Assembly (NCBI RefSeq): GCF_010104355.1
Contig: NZ_CP044972.1
Span: 2,604,001 to 2,668,000, forward strand
DNA from: Hydrogenophaga sp. PBL-H3
GTDB lineage: Bacteria > Pseudomonadota > Gammaproteobacteria > Burkholderiales > Burkholderiaceae_C
Reading direction: 5' to 3'
DNA: 64,000 bases
Shown: positions 8,554 to 17,005 of the stretch, one piece after another
Position numbering within the stretch: position 1 is the stretch's first letter
Layout of the letters: each line of letters starts with the position of its first letter
Notes under the pieces: model-generated
Database searches by the model: none
What the model was told of the DNA's origin: nothing
Seen by the model: the letters and a program-made list of their open reading frames with translations, nothing else
Program-made: the position numbers and the translations under genes

Positions 8554-10131
8554 TCAAGGCACGAGTCGCGTGCGCTTCAGTGCCTCTTCGAGGCTGGTGC
8601 CATGGACGCGCAGGAAGTCGGTCAGCGTTTGATTGGCCGCCGAGCGCGCTTCGGCTTCGGACAGGCTGGCATCGAGTGGCGCATAAATGGCCACGATCGC
8701 GCCGTCGTCGCCCTGCCCCGTCAGTCGCGACAGCGCGCCTTGCAACTTGGCTTGAACGTCACTGGCGGTGAAACGCCCGTTGACCCAATAAAAACGCCAA
8801 GCCTGCAAGCGAAGACCATTGGCCACCAGGCCTCCGGCCTGCTGCCGCAGGGTGGCCGCCGAGACCGTCAACGGCTGGTCCGCCAACCGGGTCTCGGCGC
8901 TCCCTTCAGACACCTGTGCCCATCCATCGCCCTTGCTGGCGACGAACAGATTCTCGGAGCTCACCAGCTTGCGTTCGTAGTTCTGCGCGCGGTAGTAGGT
9001 CAGGTGAACACCCACGGCCTGTCCTTGGGGACCAACGTAACCGGTGTGGCTCGTGGCCGCAGGAAACTGGAAGGCGGGTGTCCAGTTGCTCGGGGGCTGG
9101 GCAGCGGTTTGCCATGGCGCGTTCGCCGCAGGCACCGACAGAACCACAGGGCTGCTGTTGCTTCCGAGCGCGAGCAGGCGCTCCAGCAGATGGGGTGACG
9201 CCACGATCAAGAGCGCAGCCAGGGCGGCGATTCCGGGAGAAAGTTTTCGCTGATTGGCCAGCACGGTACGGCCCTGGGCCAAAGGTGCGGTCGACGGTTC
9301 GGGCGCATCGGCCCAGCGGGCGCCCACAAACAGCATGGCCAGAATCACCAGGCCAAAGAACAGCCATCCGTAGATCAAGTGGTCCACCCCGGTGGCCAGC
9401 TCGTTGCCTGAGAGGTGGCCGAGCATCACGATCATGTAGGCGCGCAGCCAGTTGGCCACCAGTGGCACCAGGATCGCCACACCCACGAAGATCACGCGTT
9501 TGGTCAGGCTCTTGTAGCTCAGGTAGGCAAACAGGCAGCCCACGGTGACGGACGCAATCATGTAGCGGATGCCACTGCAGGCCTCGACCACCGACCACGA
9601 GCCCGACGGGATGATGAACTGCAGACCCTCGCGGTACACCGGCACGCCGCTCAGGCGCAAGGCCAGGATGGTGAAGCTCGCGGTCCATTCCATCAGCTGG
9701 GGCAACATGAAATCGCCTATGGGGACGGCAAAAAACAGGAAACCCAAGGGAAAGGCCATGGCCCAGGCAAGCCGCCATCCCAGCACGGCCGGCACGGTCA
9801 GCACCAGGAGCATCACCAGAGCCAGTTGTGTCGCTGCGTTCACCGCCACCAGATCGCCGGCCAGCCACAGACCGGCGGCCCCCAGCAACAGCAGCCAGGC
9901 CAGTGGGCTGGGGCGCGGCTGCAGGGGGGCCAGGTCAAAGCGCATGCGCCAGATCAGCCACAGCGATATGACAGGCACCACGAACCCGTGCGCGTAGGTG
10001 TCTGAGCGCCACCAGATCGCCACCATGCCGCTGGCCGTGTGGGCATACAACCCGAGGATGGCCAGCAGCAACAGCGCCAGAGCAGCCAGCGGTGTGCGCC
10101 AGTGCGCCGGGAGTCGTGGAGTGTCAGACAT
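8554..10131 (-). CDS. xrtA: Exosortase A fused to EpsI domain
   Basis: This 525-residue protein has an eight- or nine-helix membrane core (residues 15-300). The exosortase catalytic triad is Cys185 in VVEACSGIRY, Arg230 in NWLRAYMIVMLGH and His251 in GVDHLIYGW. Residues about 310-525 form a soluble EpsI-like domain (from PWQTAAQPPSNW) that ends close to the stop. Exosortase A is the inner-membrane transpeptidase that processes PEP-CTERM proteins, and EpsI is often fused to it. The start at 10131 (MSDTPRLPAHWR) overlaps the upstream glycosyltransferase stop by 8 bases; the longer open frame upstream is antisense-like sequence within that neighbour. Confidence 0.93.
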   Translation of the reverse strand: MSDTPRLPAHWRTPLAALALLLLAILGLYAHTASGMVAIWWRSDTYAHGFVVPVISLWLIWRMRFDLAPLQPRPSPLAWLLLLGAAGLWLAGDLVAVNAATQLALVMLLVLTVPAVLGWRLAWAMAFPLGFLFFAVPIGDFMLPQLMEWTASFTILALRLSGVPVYREGLQFIIPSGSWSVVEACSGIRYMIASVTVGCLFAYLSYKSLTKRVIFVGVAILVPLVANWLRAYMIVMLGHLSGNELATGVDHLIYGWLFFGLVILAMLFVGARWADAPEPSTAPLAQGRTVLANQRKLSPGIAALAALLIVASPHLLERLLALGSNSSPVVLSVPAANAPWQTAAQPPSNWTPAFQFPAATSHTGYVGPQGQAVGVHLTYYRAQNYERKLVSSENLFVASKGDGWAQVSEGSAETRLADQPLTVSAATLRQQAGGLVANGLRLQAWRFYWVNGRFTASDVQAKLQGALSRLTGQGDDGAIVAIYAPLDASLSEAEARSAANQTLTDFLRVHGTSLEEALKRTRLVP

Positions 10132-11368
10132 GAAGGGATGGCTCCGGAGAAGACACGGCGAGAACGCTCGGGAGTTCTGCCAGGCAGGCATCGATGCCGC
10201 TGAGGTGAGCCTGCCAGCTGAAGCCTCGCTCGACATAGGCCCTGGCACGCAAGCCCACCTCGGCTGCATGACCGGGGATATCCAGCAAAGGCTGCAAGGC
10301 CTGCACGAACCCATCGGGCGTTTCGGCGCGCAGCAGTCCCTGCTCTGGCGTTGCGCCAATGGCGTCAGCACAACTGTTGACGGTGATCACAGCCTGTTGC
10401 ATGGCCATGGCCTCGAGGATCTTGTTTTGAATACCGCGCGCCACGCGCAAAGGTGCCACCACGGCAGCGGCGTGCTGAAGGTAGGGGCGCACGTCGGGTA
10501 CCGTGCCGGTGACCACCACATGCTCACCGGCCAGCGCCTGCACCTGGGCCGTAGGGCTGCGGCCCACGATGTAGAACCGTGCGCGTGGCCAGTGGGCGCG
10601 CAAGCGCGGGAGCATCTCGGCGACGAACCAGCTCACGCCGTCGATGTTGGGCCAGTAATCCATGGCGCCGGTGAAGACCACCGCCTGTTCGTCAGGCGCA
10701 AAGGGGCTGGGTCGCTGGGGGTCGGATGCGAAAAAATCGGCATCCACGCCATTGCTCAAGGACTGGACCTTGTCGCGACATTCGGGAGCCTGAGAAACAA
10801 ACAAGGCGGTTTCGTTGGGCGTGACGAAATAGGAGCGGCGGGCCTGGGCGGCCACCTCACGTTCATACGCCAGCAGTCTCTGCCCCTCGCGCCGGTAGAG
10901 CATCGACAAGGGCCAACGGTGTGCCGGGGCGTACTGCGTCCATTTGGCCGAATCCACATCGACAAAGTCCACCAGCATCGGCACCTGCGGTGCGAGCGGC
11001 TGGGCGTACTGCGCCATGGCGGATGAAAACACGACGCTGGCCTGCAGATTGTGCTGGTTGGCCATTGCCTGCACCCATTGCTGCATGCCTGCACTGCGGT
11101 AGTAGGCCAAGGTGAGTGCTTCGCCCGTGAGCAGGCCGGCCAGACTCTTGAGCTTGGCTGTGCGCGGCACGATGCGTTCGACGTGCAAATCCGGGCATAG
11201 GGCCTTGAGCGTTGGCAGGTGTTGCTCGTCGTCCGGGTCGTCGATGAAGGTGCCGAGAAATACCCGATGGCGCTGCAACAGGTGGCGCAACAGGTGGTAC
11301 GAGCGCACCTTGTCGCCCTTGTTGGGTGGATACGGCAAACGGTGGACAAGGTACAGCAGGTTGGCCAT
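10124..11368 (-). CDS. Exosortase A-system glycosyltransferase (TIGR03087-like)
   Basis: This 414-residue GT-B enzyme opens MANLLYLVHRLPYPPNKGDK, the hallmark of the XrtA-associated sugar-transferase family. It has FVDVDSAKWTQYA in the acceptor half, and VVFTGAMDYWPNIDGVSWF followed by GRGIQNK-like residues (VARGIQNKILEAMAMQQ) in the donor half. It is probably an inner-membrane-associated transferase acting early in repeat-unit assembly. It lies 11 bases after the FemAB-like gene and overlaps the exosortase start. Donor sugar unknown. Confidence 0.9.
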   Translation of the reverse strand: MANLLYLVHRLPYPPNKGDKVRSYHLLRHLLQRHRVFLGTFIDDPDDEQHLPTLKALCPDLHVERIVPRTAKLKSLAGLLTGEALTLAYYRSAGMQQWVQAMANQHNLQASVVFSSAMAQYAQPLAPQVPMLVDFVDVDSAKWTQYAPAHRWPLSMLYRREGQRLLAYEREVAAQARRSYFVTPNETALFVSQAPECRDKVQSLSNGVDADFFASDPQRPSPFAPDEQAVVFTGAMDYWPNIDGVSWFVAEMLPRLRAHWPRARFYIVGRSPTAQVQALAGEHVVVTGTVPDVRPYLQHAAAVVAPLRVARGIQNKILEAMAMQQAVITVNSCADAIGATPEQGLLRAETPDGFVQALQPLLDIPGHAAEVGLRARAYVERGFSWQAHLSGIDACLAELPSVLAVSSPEPSLHV

Positions 11369-11379
11369 GGGGTTCCTGC

Positions 11380-12462
11380 TTAGCCGAGGTTGCGCACGAT
11401 GAACGGGCCCAGCCAGTTGGCCAGACCCAGCGGCATGCGACGCCAGGTGGCGATCAGCAGCTTGTATTTGGCGTTGGCCGGATTGTTCTGCGGAATGCTC
11501 TCGCGCTTGTAGAGGCGGTATTCGTAGTTCAGCGGTGTGGGCTCAAAGCCCCAGTTGCGCTTGAACGCATAAGGCCCGGTGCCTTCCTTGCTGCGACCGT
11601 AGTCGAACACCTTGAGCCCGCGCGCGCAGGCCAGGCGCATGAGCTCCCAGTATTTGAAGTCGTTGGCCGCGAGGTCACGAGCCGCCTCATCGTCGCCCGC
11701 GTAATACGGCAAAACCTCGTCCCGGAAGTAAAAGCTCAGCACGCTGGAGAGGGGACGGCCTTCGGCCGAACTCACGGTCAACACTTCGCAGTCACGCCCA
11801 AACGTCTGCATCAGGGCCTGGAAGTAACGCTTGGGAAACGCGGGCGTGCCGTGGCGGTGCACGTTGTCGGCGTACAGGGCAAAGAAGCGGTCGGCATTCG
11901 CGTCCACCTGGGAGGTCAATCCGTTCTTGATGCCTTTGCGCACCATGGCGCGCTGTTTGCGCGGAATGGCCAGCATGTTGTCTTCTTCTTTGGGCAGGAT
12001 CGCCTTGCGGAAGGTGACATAGAGCTCCTGCACCGGCCAGTCGGTGTGGCGGCGTTCGATGTGACGGAGCTCCAGATGATCGGTGTCCAGCTCGATGGCC
12101 AGGCGCTGTGCTTCGGACTCGAGCGCGAGGGCAGCGGCCGCCGATTCGGAGGCCACGCCGCCGTACACAGCAAAGGGCAGACCCGTGAGTGCGTTGCCAA
12201 AGAGCCGGCTGTTCACATGGGCCAGGGGCAGCACACCCAGGATCTCGCCATCTTGCTCGGCAAAGAGGAAGTGCGTGGGATGACGGAACACATCACGAAT
12301 GATGGTTTGCCAACCCGCCCGGTGGAAAAAAGTGGCGTTGGGACACCGAGCGACAAAAGCCTCCCATCGGGCGACCTGGTCGGGTTGGGAGCTGTCCAGG
12401 CGCTGAATCTGCAGGGCGCCGCGGTCAGACAACGGGCACCCCTGTCGAACGATCTGGCGCAT
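11380..12462 (-). CDS. FemAB/GNAT-like protein of the exosortase A system
   Basis: This 360-residue protein has the double-GNAT fold expected of FemAB-related aminoacyl or acyl transferases. Recognisable stretches are FHRAGWQTIIRDVF (near residue 45), KQRAMVRKGIKNGL and YWELMRLACARGLKVFDYGRSK, ending in a conserved YKRESIPQNNPANAKY tail. XrtA clusters carry this family routinely (TIGR03019 as I know it). It is presumed to transfer an amino-acid or acyl group to the polysaccharide or its anchor, but no activity has been shown to my knowledge. The annotated ATG overlaps the deacetylase gene by 38 bases, so a slightly later start is possible. Confidence 0.87.
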   Translation of the reverse strand: MRQIVRQGCPLSDRGALQIQRLDSSQPDQVARWEAFVARCPNATFFHRAGWQTIIRDVFRHPTHFLFAEQDGEILGVLPLAHVNSRLFGNALTGLPFAVYGGVASESAAAALALESEAQRLAIELDTDHLELRHIERRHTDWPVQELYVTFRKAILPKEEDNMLAIPRKQRAMVRKGIKNGLTSQVDANADRFFALYADNVHRHGTPAFPKRYFQALMQTFGRDCEVLTVSSAEGRPLSSVLSFYFRDEVLPYYAGDDEAARDLAANDFKYWELMRLACARGLKVFDYGRSKEGTGPYAFKRNWGFEPTPLNYEYRLYKRESIPQNNPANAKYKLLIATWRRMPLGLANWLGPFIVRNLG

Positions 12463-13312
12463 GGTCTTTCAGGAAGATGTCGTCCATGCGGCCCCAGCGG
12501 AAATCCTGGAGCAGGAGAGCCAGTCGTTGCTCGGTTCGACCGATGTTCACGTAATGCCGAAAGCGCGTTTTCAGACTGATGCCGGGCACACGCGGCTGAT
12601 CGGGATCAATCTCCCAAGGGTGAAAGTAAAAGATCGCGGACTCGGCGTCGCGCTGATTGACCTGCTGCAGCATCCAGCGCGACAAGGCGTAGGGCAGCAG
12701 GCGGAAATAGCCACCGCCACTGGACGGCAGGTTGCGGTTGAACAAACGCAAGGTGGTGGGGGGAACCTCCATCAGGCCTTCGCGAATCTGGTGCGCAAAG
12801 CGCGGGGCATCGGGCATGCCGTAGTGGTCGTGCTTGACGGGGTAGATGCTCGAGCTGTATCGGTAGCCGGCACGCAGCAAGGTGTCAAGCGCCCAAAGGT
12901 TGCCCGTGCCGATGGAGAAACTCGGCGCACGGTATCCCTGCACCCGTTGTCCGCCAATGTCTTCCAGCAGCGCTTTGGCGTGCGACACGTCCTGAAAGAA
13001 TTCTGTTTCCGTGAGGTCGGAAGCCCGCTGGTGACCGTACCCATGGCTGGCGAGCTCGTGGCCTTCGCTCACGATGCGTCGCACCATCTGCGGGTAACGT
13101 TCGGCCACCCAGCCCAGCGTGAAGAACGTGGCCTTGGTCTGTTCGTCGTCCAGCAGTTTCAGGATGCGGTCGATGTTGTGCTCGACACGGCATTCGCGGC
13201 TGTCCCAATCGGCGCGGTCGATGTGGGGTGCAAACGCCGAGACCTGAAAGTAGTCCTCGACGTCGATCGTCAGGGCATTGGTGATGAGCGAGCGAGCCAG
13301 CATGGTGTTCAC
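12425..13312 (-). CDS. Exosortase A-system polysaccharide deacetylase
   Basis: This 295-residue NodB-domain protein is of the short XrtA type. The first metal motif is ALTIDVEDYFQ (residues 13-23), ELASHGYGHQ carries the second, and YRAPSFSIG the third. It deacetylates N-acetyl groups of the periplasmic or lipid-linked glycan. The family (TIGR03006) is a constant XrtA partner. The coding frame overlaps the preceding ATPase stop: GTG at 13312 gives a GTGA overlap, and ATG at 13303 is an equally good start 9 bases downstream. The window carries a second deacetylase domain at 1-1970. Confidence 0.9.
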   Translation of the reverse strand: MNTMLARSLITNALTIDVEDYFQVSAFAPHIDRADWDSRECRVEHNIDRILKLLDDEQTKATFFTLGWVAERYPQMVRRIVSEGHELASHGYGHQRASDLTETEFFQDVSHAKALLEDIGGQRVQGYRAPSFSIGTGNLWALDTLLRAGYRYSSSIYPVKHDHYGMPDAPRFAHQIREGLMEVPPTTLRLFNRNLPSSGGGYFRLLPYALSRWMLQQVNQRDAESAIFYFHPWEIDPDQPRVPGISLKTRFRHYVNIGRTEQRLALLLQDFRWGRMDDIFLKDHAPDRSTGVPVV

Positions 13313-14427
13313 TTGGGCAGGTCGGTGGCGCGTGGCTTGCGAGCGGCGGCGACGATCTTCTTGAGCGAGCTCAGGATTTCAAGGCTGATGCGTTCCTGAC
13401 GAAGCACACTGCGCTCCATGCGAAGCAAGCGGGTGCTCAGTTGTTCGGCCGACACGCGGGTGAGCTGGTCGCTCATGCCGTCCACCAGCGTTGGATCCAG
13501 CGCCAGCTCGGCCAGGTCCATGTCGTCGGCCATCCAGGTCGGGGCTGCGCTCATGCCGGCGTTGGGCAGGTGCGCCCAGCGTTCCTGGTCTTCTGCCACC
13601 CGCGAAGGGGCCCCGGCATTTTCCACCTGCATCTCGGCGACCACCTCATTGAGCGCGTCAAGCGTGAGGTGTGTCGTCTCCGACAGGTAGCCCAACAGCA
13701 ACAAACGATCACACAAGGTATTGATGCGACGTGGAATGCCACCGGATTGCTGGTACAGCGCAGCAAAGACCGCCGGATCGAAGGTGGGCTTGTCGGTAGC
13801 ACCAGCGCACTTGAGGCGGTGCTCCACATAGGCGCGGGTGTCTTCCTCGTCCAGAGGACCCAGATGGCAGCGTGCCGTCACACGTTGGCGAAGCTGCAGC
13901 ATGCTGGGTCCCTGCAGGATGTCCCGAAACTCGGGCTGCCCCACCAGAAAGGTCTGCAGCAGCGCCTGATCGCCAAACTGGAAGTTGGAGAGCATACGCA
14001 ACTCTTCCACCGCCAATGGCTGCAGGTTCTGCGCCTCATCAACGATCAACAGGCAGCGCTTTCCCTGGGTCGTCTGGGTGATGAAGAAGGCCTCCAGCGC
14101 CATCAGCATGTCGGCCTTGCCGGTTCCACGCACCGCCACGCCAAACGCCGCGCAGACCAGCTTGAGTGCGTCTTCAGCCCCCAGCTGCGTACTCACCAGG
14201 TGCGCCGCCACCACCGATCCATTCTCCAGGCTGTCGAGCAGGTCACGAACGATGGTGGTCTTGCCCGCGCCCACTTCACCGGTGATGACGATGAAACCCT
14301 CGCCGCGCATGACGCCGTACACAAGGTAGGAACGCGCACGCCGGTGGGGCTTGCTGCTGTAATAAAAACGGGGGTCGGGGTTGAGCTGAAAAGGCTTGTT
14401 GCTCAGCCCGTAAAAAGCTTCGTACAT
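13309..14427 (-). CDS. Exosortase A-associated AAA ATPase (ExeA/GspA-like)
   Basis: This 372-residue protein begins MYEAFYGLSNKPFQLNPDP, the usual start of the XrtA-associated ATPase (TIGR03015). Walker A is GEVGAGKTT (residues 52-60), Walker B is RCLLIVDEAQNL, and an AAA lid with PRRINTLCDRLLLLGYL follows. The last 100 residues are low in conserved motifs and probably helical. Related ExeA/GspA proteins help pass machinery through the cell wall, so a role in assembling the export channel is plausible. It starts 3 bases after the outer-membrane gene's stop. Confidence 0.9.
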   Translation of the reverse strand: MYEAFYGLSNKPFQLNPDPRFYYSSKPHRRARSYLVYGVMRGEGFIVITGEVGAGKTTIVRDLLDSLENGSVVAAHLVSTQLGAEDALKLVCAAFGVAVRGTGKADMLMALEAFFITQTTQGKRCLLIVDEAQNLQPLAVEELRMLSNFQFGDQALLQTFLVGQPEFRDILQGPSMLQLRQRVTARCHLGPLDEEDTRAYVEHRLKCAGATDKPTFDPAVFAALYQQSGGIPRRINTLCDRLLLLGYLSETTHLTLDALNEVVAEMQVENAGAPSRVAEDQERWAHLPNAGMSAAPTWMADDMDLAELALDPTLVDGMSDQLTRVSAEQLSTRLLRMERSVLRQERISLEILSSLKKIVAAARKPRATDLPK

Positions 14428-14430
14428 GGA

Positions 14431-15996
14431 TCAGAACCGGTGGTTGATGCGCGCGGAAATGGCAGCGTCGGTGTAGGGTCCGCCGGAGTTGTTGAACCGC
14501 CCGTACTGAACCTGAACGATTCCGTTGGTTCTCGGCGCAAGACGGGTGCTGAGACCCGCCGAAACAGTCTGGCGGCGTCCGGAGGCTCCTGAATTGCCGG
14601 TGCTCTTCTGGTTGAGAAAAGCCGCATTGAACGACGTCAGGGGAGTGATCCGATGGGCGTAATTGACACCCCACGATTGCTGGGCAATGTCGTCGTTGAT
14701 GTCGAAATCGTCCCCCCCGGTGAAGAACGAATCGAGACGGCTGCTGGTGCTGCGCGTCAAGGTGAACGTCACGACGCTGCGAATGCCACTCAAAGCCACC
14801 GACAACTGCTGCGTCTGGTTCAGGCTGGCCGACGAACGCAGAAAGTCCTGCAAGACCGGGGTGTCGGCTGGCAGCCCCAATCGCAGCAACTCCAGCTGAA
14901 CGAGTTGGGCCCGGCGCACCGGGTCCGGCTGCAAAGGCTCCAGCAGTGCGTCCAGGAGGTCGTAGATGGTGCCGCGCGAAAATGCGCCCGACTGGGTGGG
15001 GCTGTCGGATGCCGAACGAGAGGCCACATAGCGCCAGACGGTTCGTCCAGTTCGGTGCTCCAGCGCGACGTTGTAGCCCGTTCCAAAGTACCGGTTTTCA
15101 ACAGCCACCGAGACGCTCGTTTGCAGCGATGGCCGCCACTCCATGCCGGCGCCTGTGATGTTGTAGGACGCTGGCTGCAACGTGATGATGTCGTTTCTTT
15201 CGACACCAGCGGTGAGTGAGAACGTCAACTGCGGTGAGGCCAGAATGAACAGGTTGGCCCGGGCAATGTCGGATTGGGTATCGCGACCGATTGAATAATC
15301 GTTGACCTGGGACATGGCATCCACCGACCAACCCAGAAACTGGCCGACCGGCCGGCTTCCCAAACGCATGGACAGCACCTGGCTGGTGGAGTCCGAACGC
15401 AGCGAGGTGCTCGTGTTGACGGTCTGCAATGCGTAACGCAGCTGGTAGTCCATCACGCCAGCAATGGTGCCGCCGATGTGGGGAGAAATTCTGTAAACGG
15501 AGGTCTCGGAGCGGTTCGTGTCCGACAAGCCTGTGAGCGTCTGAGGGCCAAAGGCCGAAATGGCCTCATCGGAAATGGAGCCCGACACGTCCACAAAGGC
15601 TTTTCCGTCCCACACGTCAACCGTGCCGTCGGCATTGAGCCGGTTGCCAATGCGGTTGCGCGAGTTGCCCTGCAGGTAATACGTGGCACTGAGGGAGTAA
15701 TCCACAAAGCCCTTTACCCTGGGCGTGTTCATCACCACCTTCAAAGCCGGCGAAACGTCCAACGCCAATTCGCTTCGTGAGTTTGCGCTGGACGCGTTGC
15801 CGTTGGACGACAAGGTCGCGCCCACCGACACACTGGGTTCGATCCAGGTGGTCGGTCGCGTTGTGCCGGAGGGCTCAGCGTCGCCCGCCGCCTGCGCAAA
15901 GGATTCGCCCGCCAGCATGCCCAGCAGCGCCACACAACCGAGCATGGTGGCCGAGCACTTGGGCATGGCCAATGCCCTCGGGTGCGTTCTTTTCAT
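14431..15996 (-). CDS. Exosortase A-system outer-membrane beta-barrel protein (TIGR03016-like)
   Basis: This 521-residue secreted protein has a signal peptide (residues 1-35, MLGCVALLGMLAGESFAQA, cleavage probably after SFA). The rest is rich in alternating polar and hydrophobic strands and ends NSGGPYTDAAISARINHRF, the aromatic C-terminus of an outer-membrane beta-barrel. Exosortase A clusters encode such a protein between the autokinase and the ATPase. It may form or stabilise the outer-membrane exit for the polysaccharide. The start at 15996 was chosen for its signal peptide and a good GAGAGG ribosome site; the upstream open frame lies in the kinase gene. Confidence 0.87.
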   Translation of the reverse strand: MKRTHPRALAMPKCSATMLGCVALLGMLAGESFAQAAGDAEPSGTTRPTTWIEPSVSVGATLSSNGNASSANSRSELALDVSPALKVVMNTPRVKGFVDYSLSATYYLQGNSRNRIGNRLNADGTVDVWDGKAFVDVSGSISDEAISAFGPQTLTGLSDTNRSETSVYRISPHIGGTIAGVMDYQLRYALQTVNTSTSLRSDSTSQVLSMRLGSRPVGQFLGWSVDAMSQVNDYSIGRDTQSDIARANLFILASPQLTFSLTAGVERNDIITLQPASYNITGAGMEWRPSLQTSVSVAVENRYFGTGYNVALEHRTGRTVWRYVASRSASDSPTQSGAFSRGTIYDLLDALLEPLQPDPVRRAQLVQLELLRLGLPADTPVLQDFLRSSASLNQTQQLSVALSGIRSVVTFTLTRSTSSRLDSFFTGGDDFDINDDIAQQSWGVNYAHRITPLTSFNAAFLNQKSTGNSGASGRRQTVSAGLSTRLAPRTNGIVQVQYGRFNNSGGPYTDAAISARINHRF

Positions 15997-16018
15997 CAAC
16001 GTGCCCTCTCGGTGATTT

Positions 16019-16996
16019 TCATGATGCAGAAGACACCTGCACGTTGGATTCGGCGGCCTGGCTGGCCGACTGCCCATAGCCAAACCCGTAGCCGTAACCA
16101 TAGCCATACGCGTCTTGATCGCCACCGCGCGCCTGGTTCAACATCAACAGCTTGACAGGACACGCATCGATGGTGGTGAGCGCATGAAGGACCTGGGAGC
16201 GCAAGGTTTTTTCCGCATGGACAACCATCAGGATCTGCCCCATGTGAGACGCGAGCACCCGGGCTTCTGTGGTCAACAGGAGCGGGGGCGAATCAAAAAT
16301 GATGATGCGATCCGGGTACCGCCGGCCAAGGTCTTCAATCAAGGCCGTCATGGCGTCACTGGCCAGCAGTTCGGTCGCACGGGGATGCGGTGTGCCACTG
16401 AGCAACAGGTTCAACTTGTCCACGTTGGTTCGCAACAGGACGTCGGCCATCTTGATCTTGTTGTCGATCAACAGGTCCATCAGGCCCGGCCCGGCCGGCA
16501 GGTTGAACACCTTGCGCAGCGAGGGACGTGACACATCAGCATCCACAAGCAACACGCGGTAGTCCAACTCCATGGCCATGCTCATGGCCAGGTTCACGGC
16601 CGAGAAGCTCTTGCCCTCCCCCGGCATGGCGCTGGTCACCATGATGAGGTTTCCGTTTGCCACAGGCGCTGCGCCCTTGCCAGTGGCATTGGCCAGCAAG
16701 GGCCTCTTGATGACACGAAACTGATCAGCAATGGCGGCGCGGGGGGCATTGGGCGTCACGAAGCCAGCGAGCGCAAGGCTCTCCACATCGAGATGCACAA
16801 ACTTTGAGGTGCGATCCACCTCGGGGGACGAGATCTGGGCAACCACGGCCGGCGCCGGCGCCGGCGAGGCAGGCAATGGCGCGGCTGCGGCTGCGAGAGT
16901 TGGCTCGTCGGCGGCCTGCTGCGCCGGTGCCATCTCCACGCCAGCCTGGCGAAGTTGCTCCAAGCGTTGGGCGGCTTTTTCAATCAAACTGGACAT
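16019..16996 (-). CDS. Exosortase A-associated tyrosine autokinase
   Basis: This 325-residue BY-kinase has Walker A MPGEGKSFSAVNLA (near residue 125), Walker A' VLLVDADVSRPSLR and Walker B RIIIFDSPPLL. The N-terminal 90 residues are Ala/Pro-rich and probably flexible. A repetitive Tyr-Gly run (YGYGYGYGFGYG) near residues 301-312 is the likely autophosphorylation cluster. With the chain-length protein encoded just upstream it forms the usual Wzc-like pair split into two polypeptides. It regulates polymerisation and export through cycles of tyrosine phosphorylation. The gene starts 9 bases after the chain-length gene's stop. Confidence 0.92.
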   Translation of the reverse strand: MSSLIEKAAQRLEQLRQAGVEMAPAQQAADEPTLAAAAAPLPASPAPAPAVVAQISSPEVDRTSKFVHLDVESLALAGFVTPNAPRAAIADQFRVIKRPLLANATGKGAAPVANGNLIMVTSAMPGEGKSFSAVNLAMSMAMELDYRVLLVDADVSRPSLRKVFNLPAGPGLMDLLIDNKIKMADVLLRTNVDKLNLLLSGTPHPRATELLASDAMTALIEDLGRRYPDRIIIFDSPPLLLTTEARVLASHMGQILMVVHAEKTLRSQVLHALTTIDACPVKLLMLNQARGGDQDAYGYGYGYGFGYGQSASQAAESNVQVSSAS

Positions 16997-17005
16997 GATT
17001 CGGGA

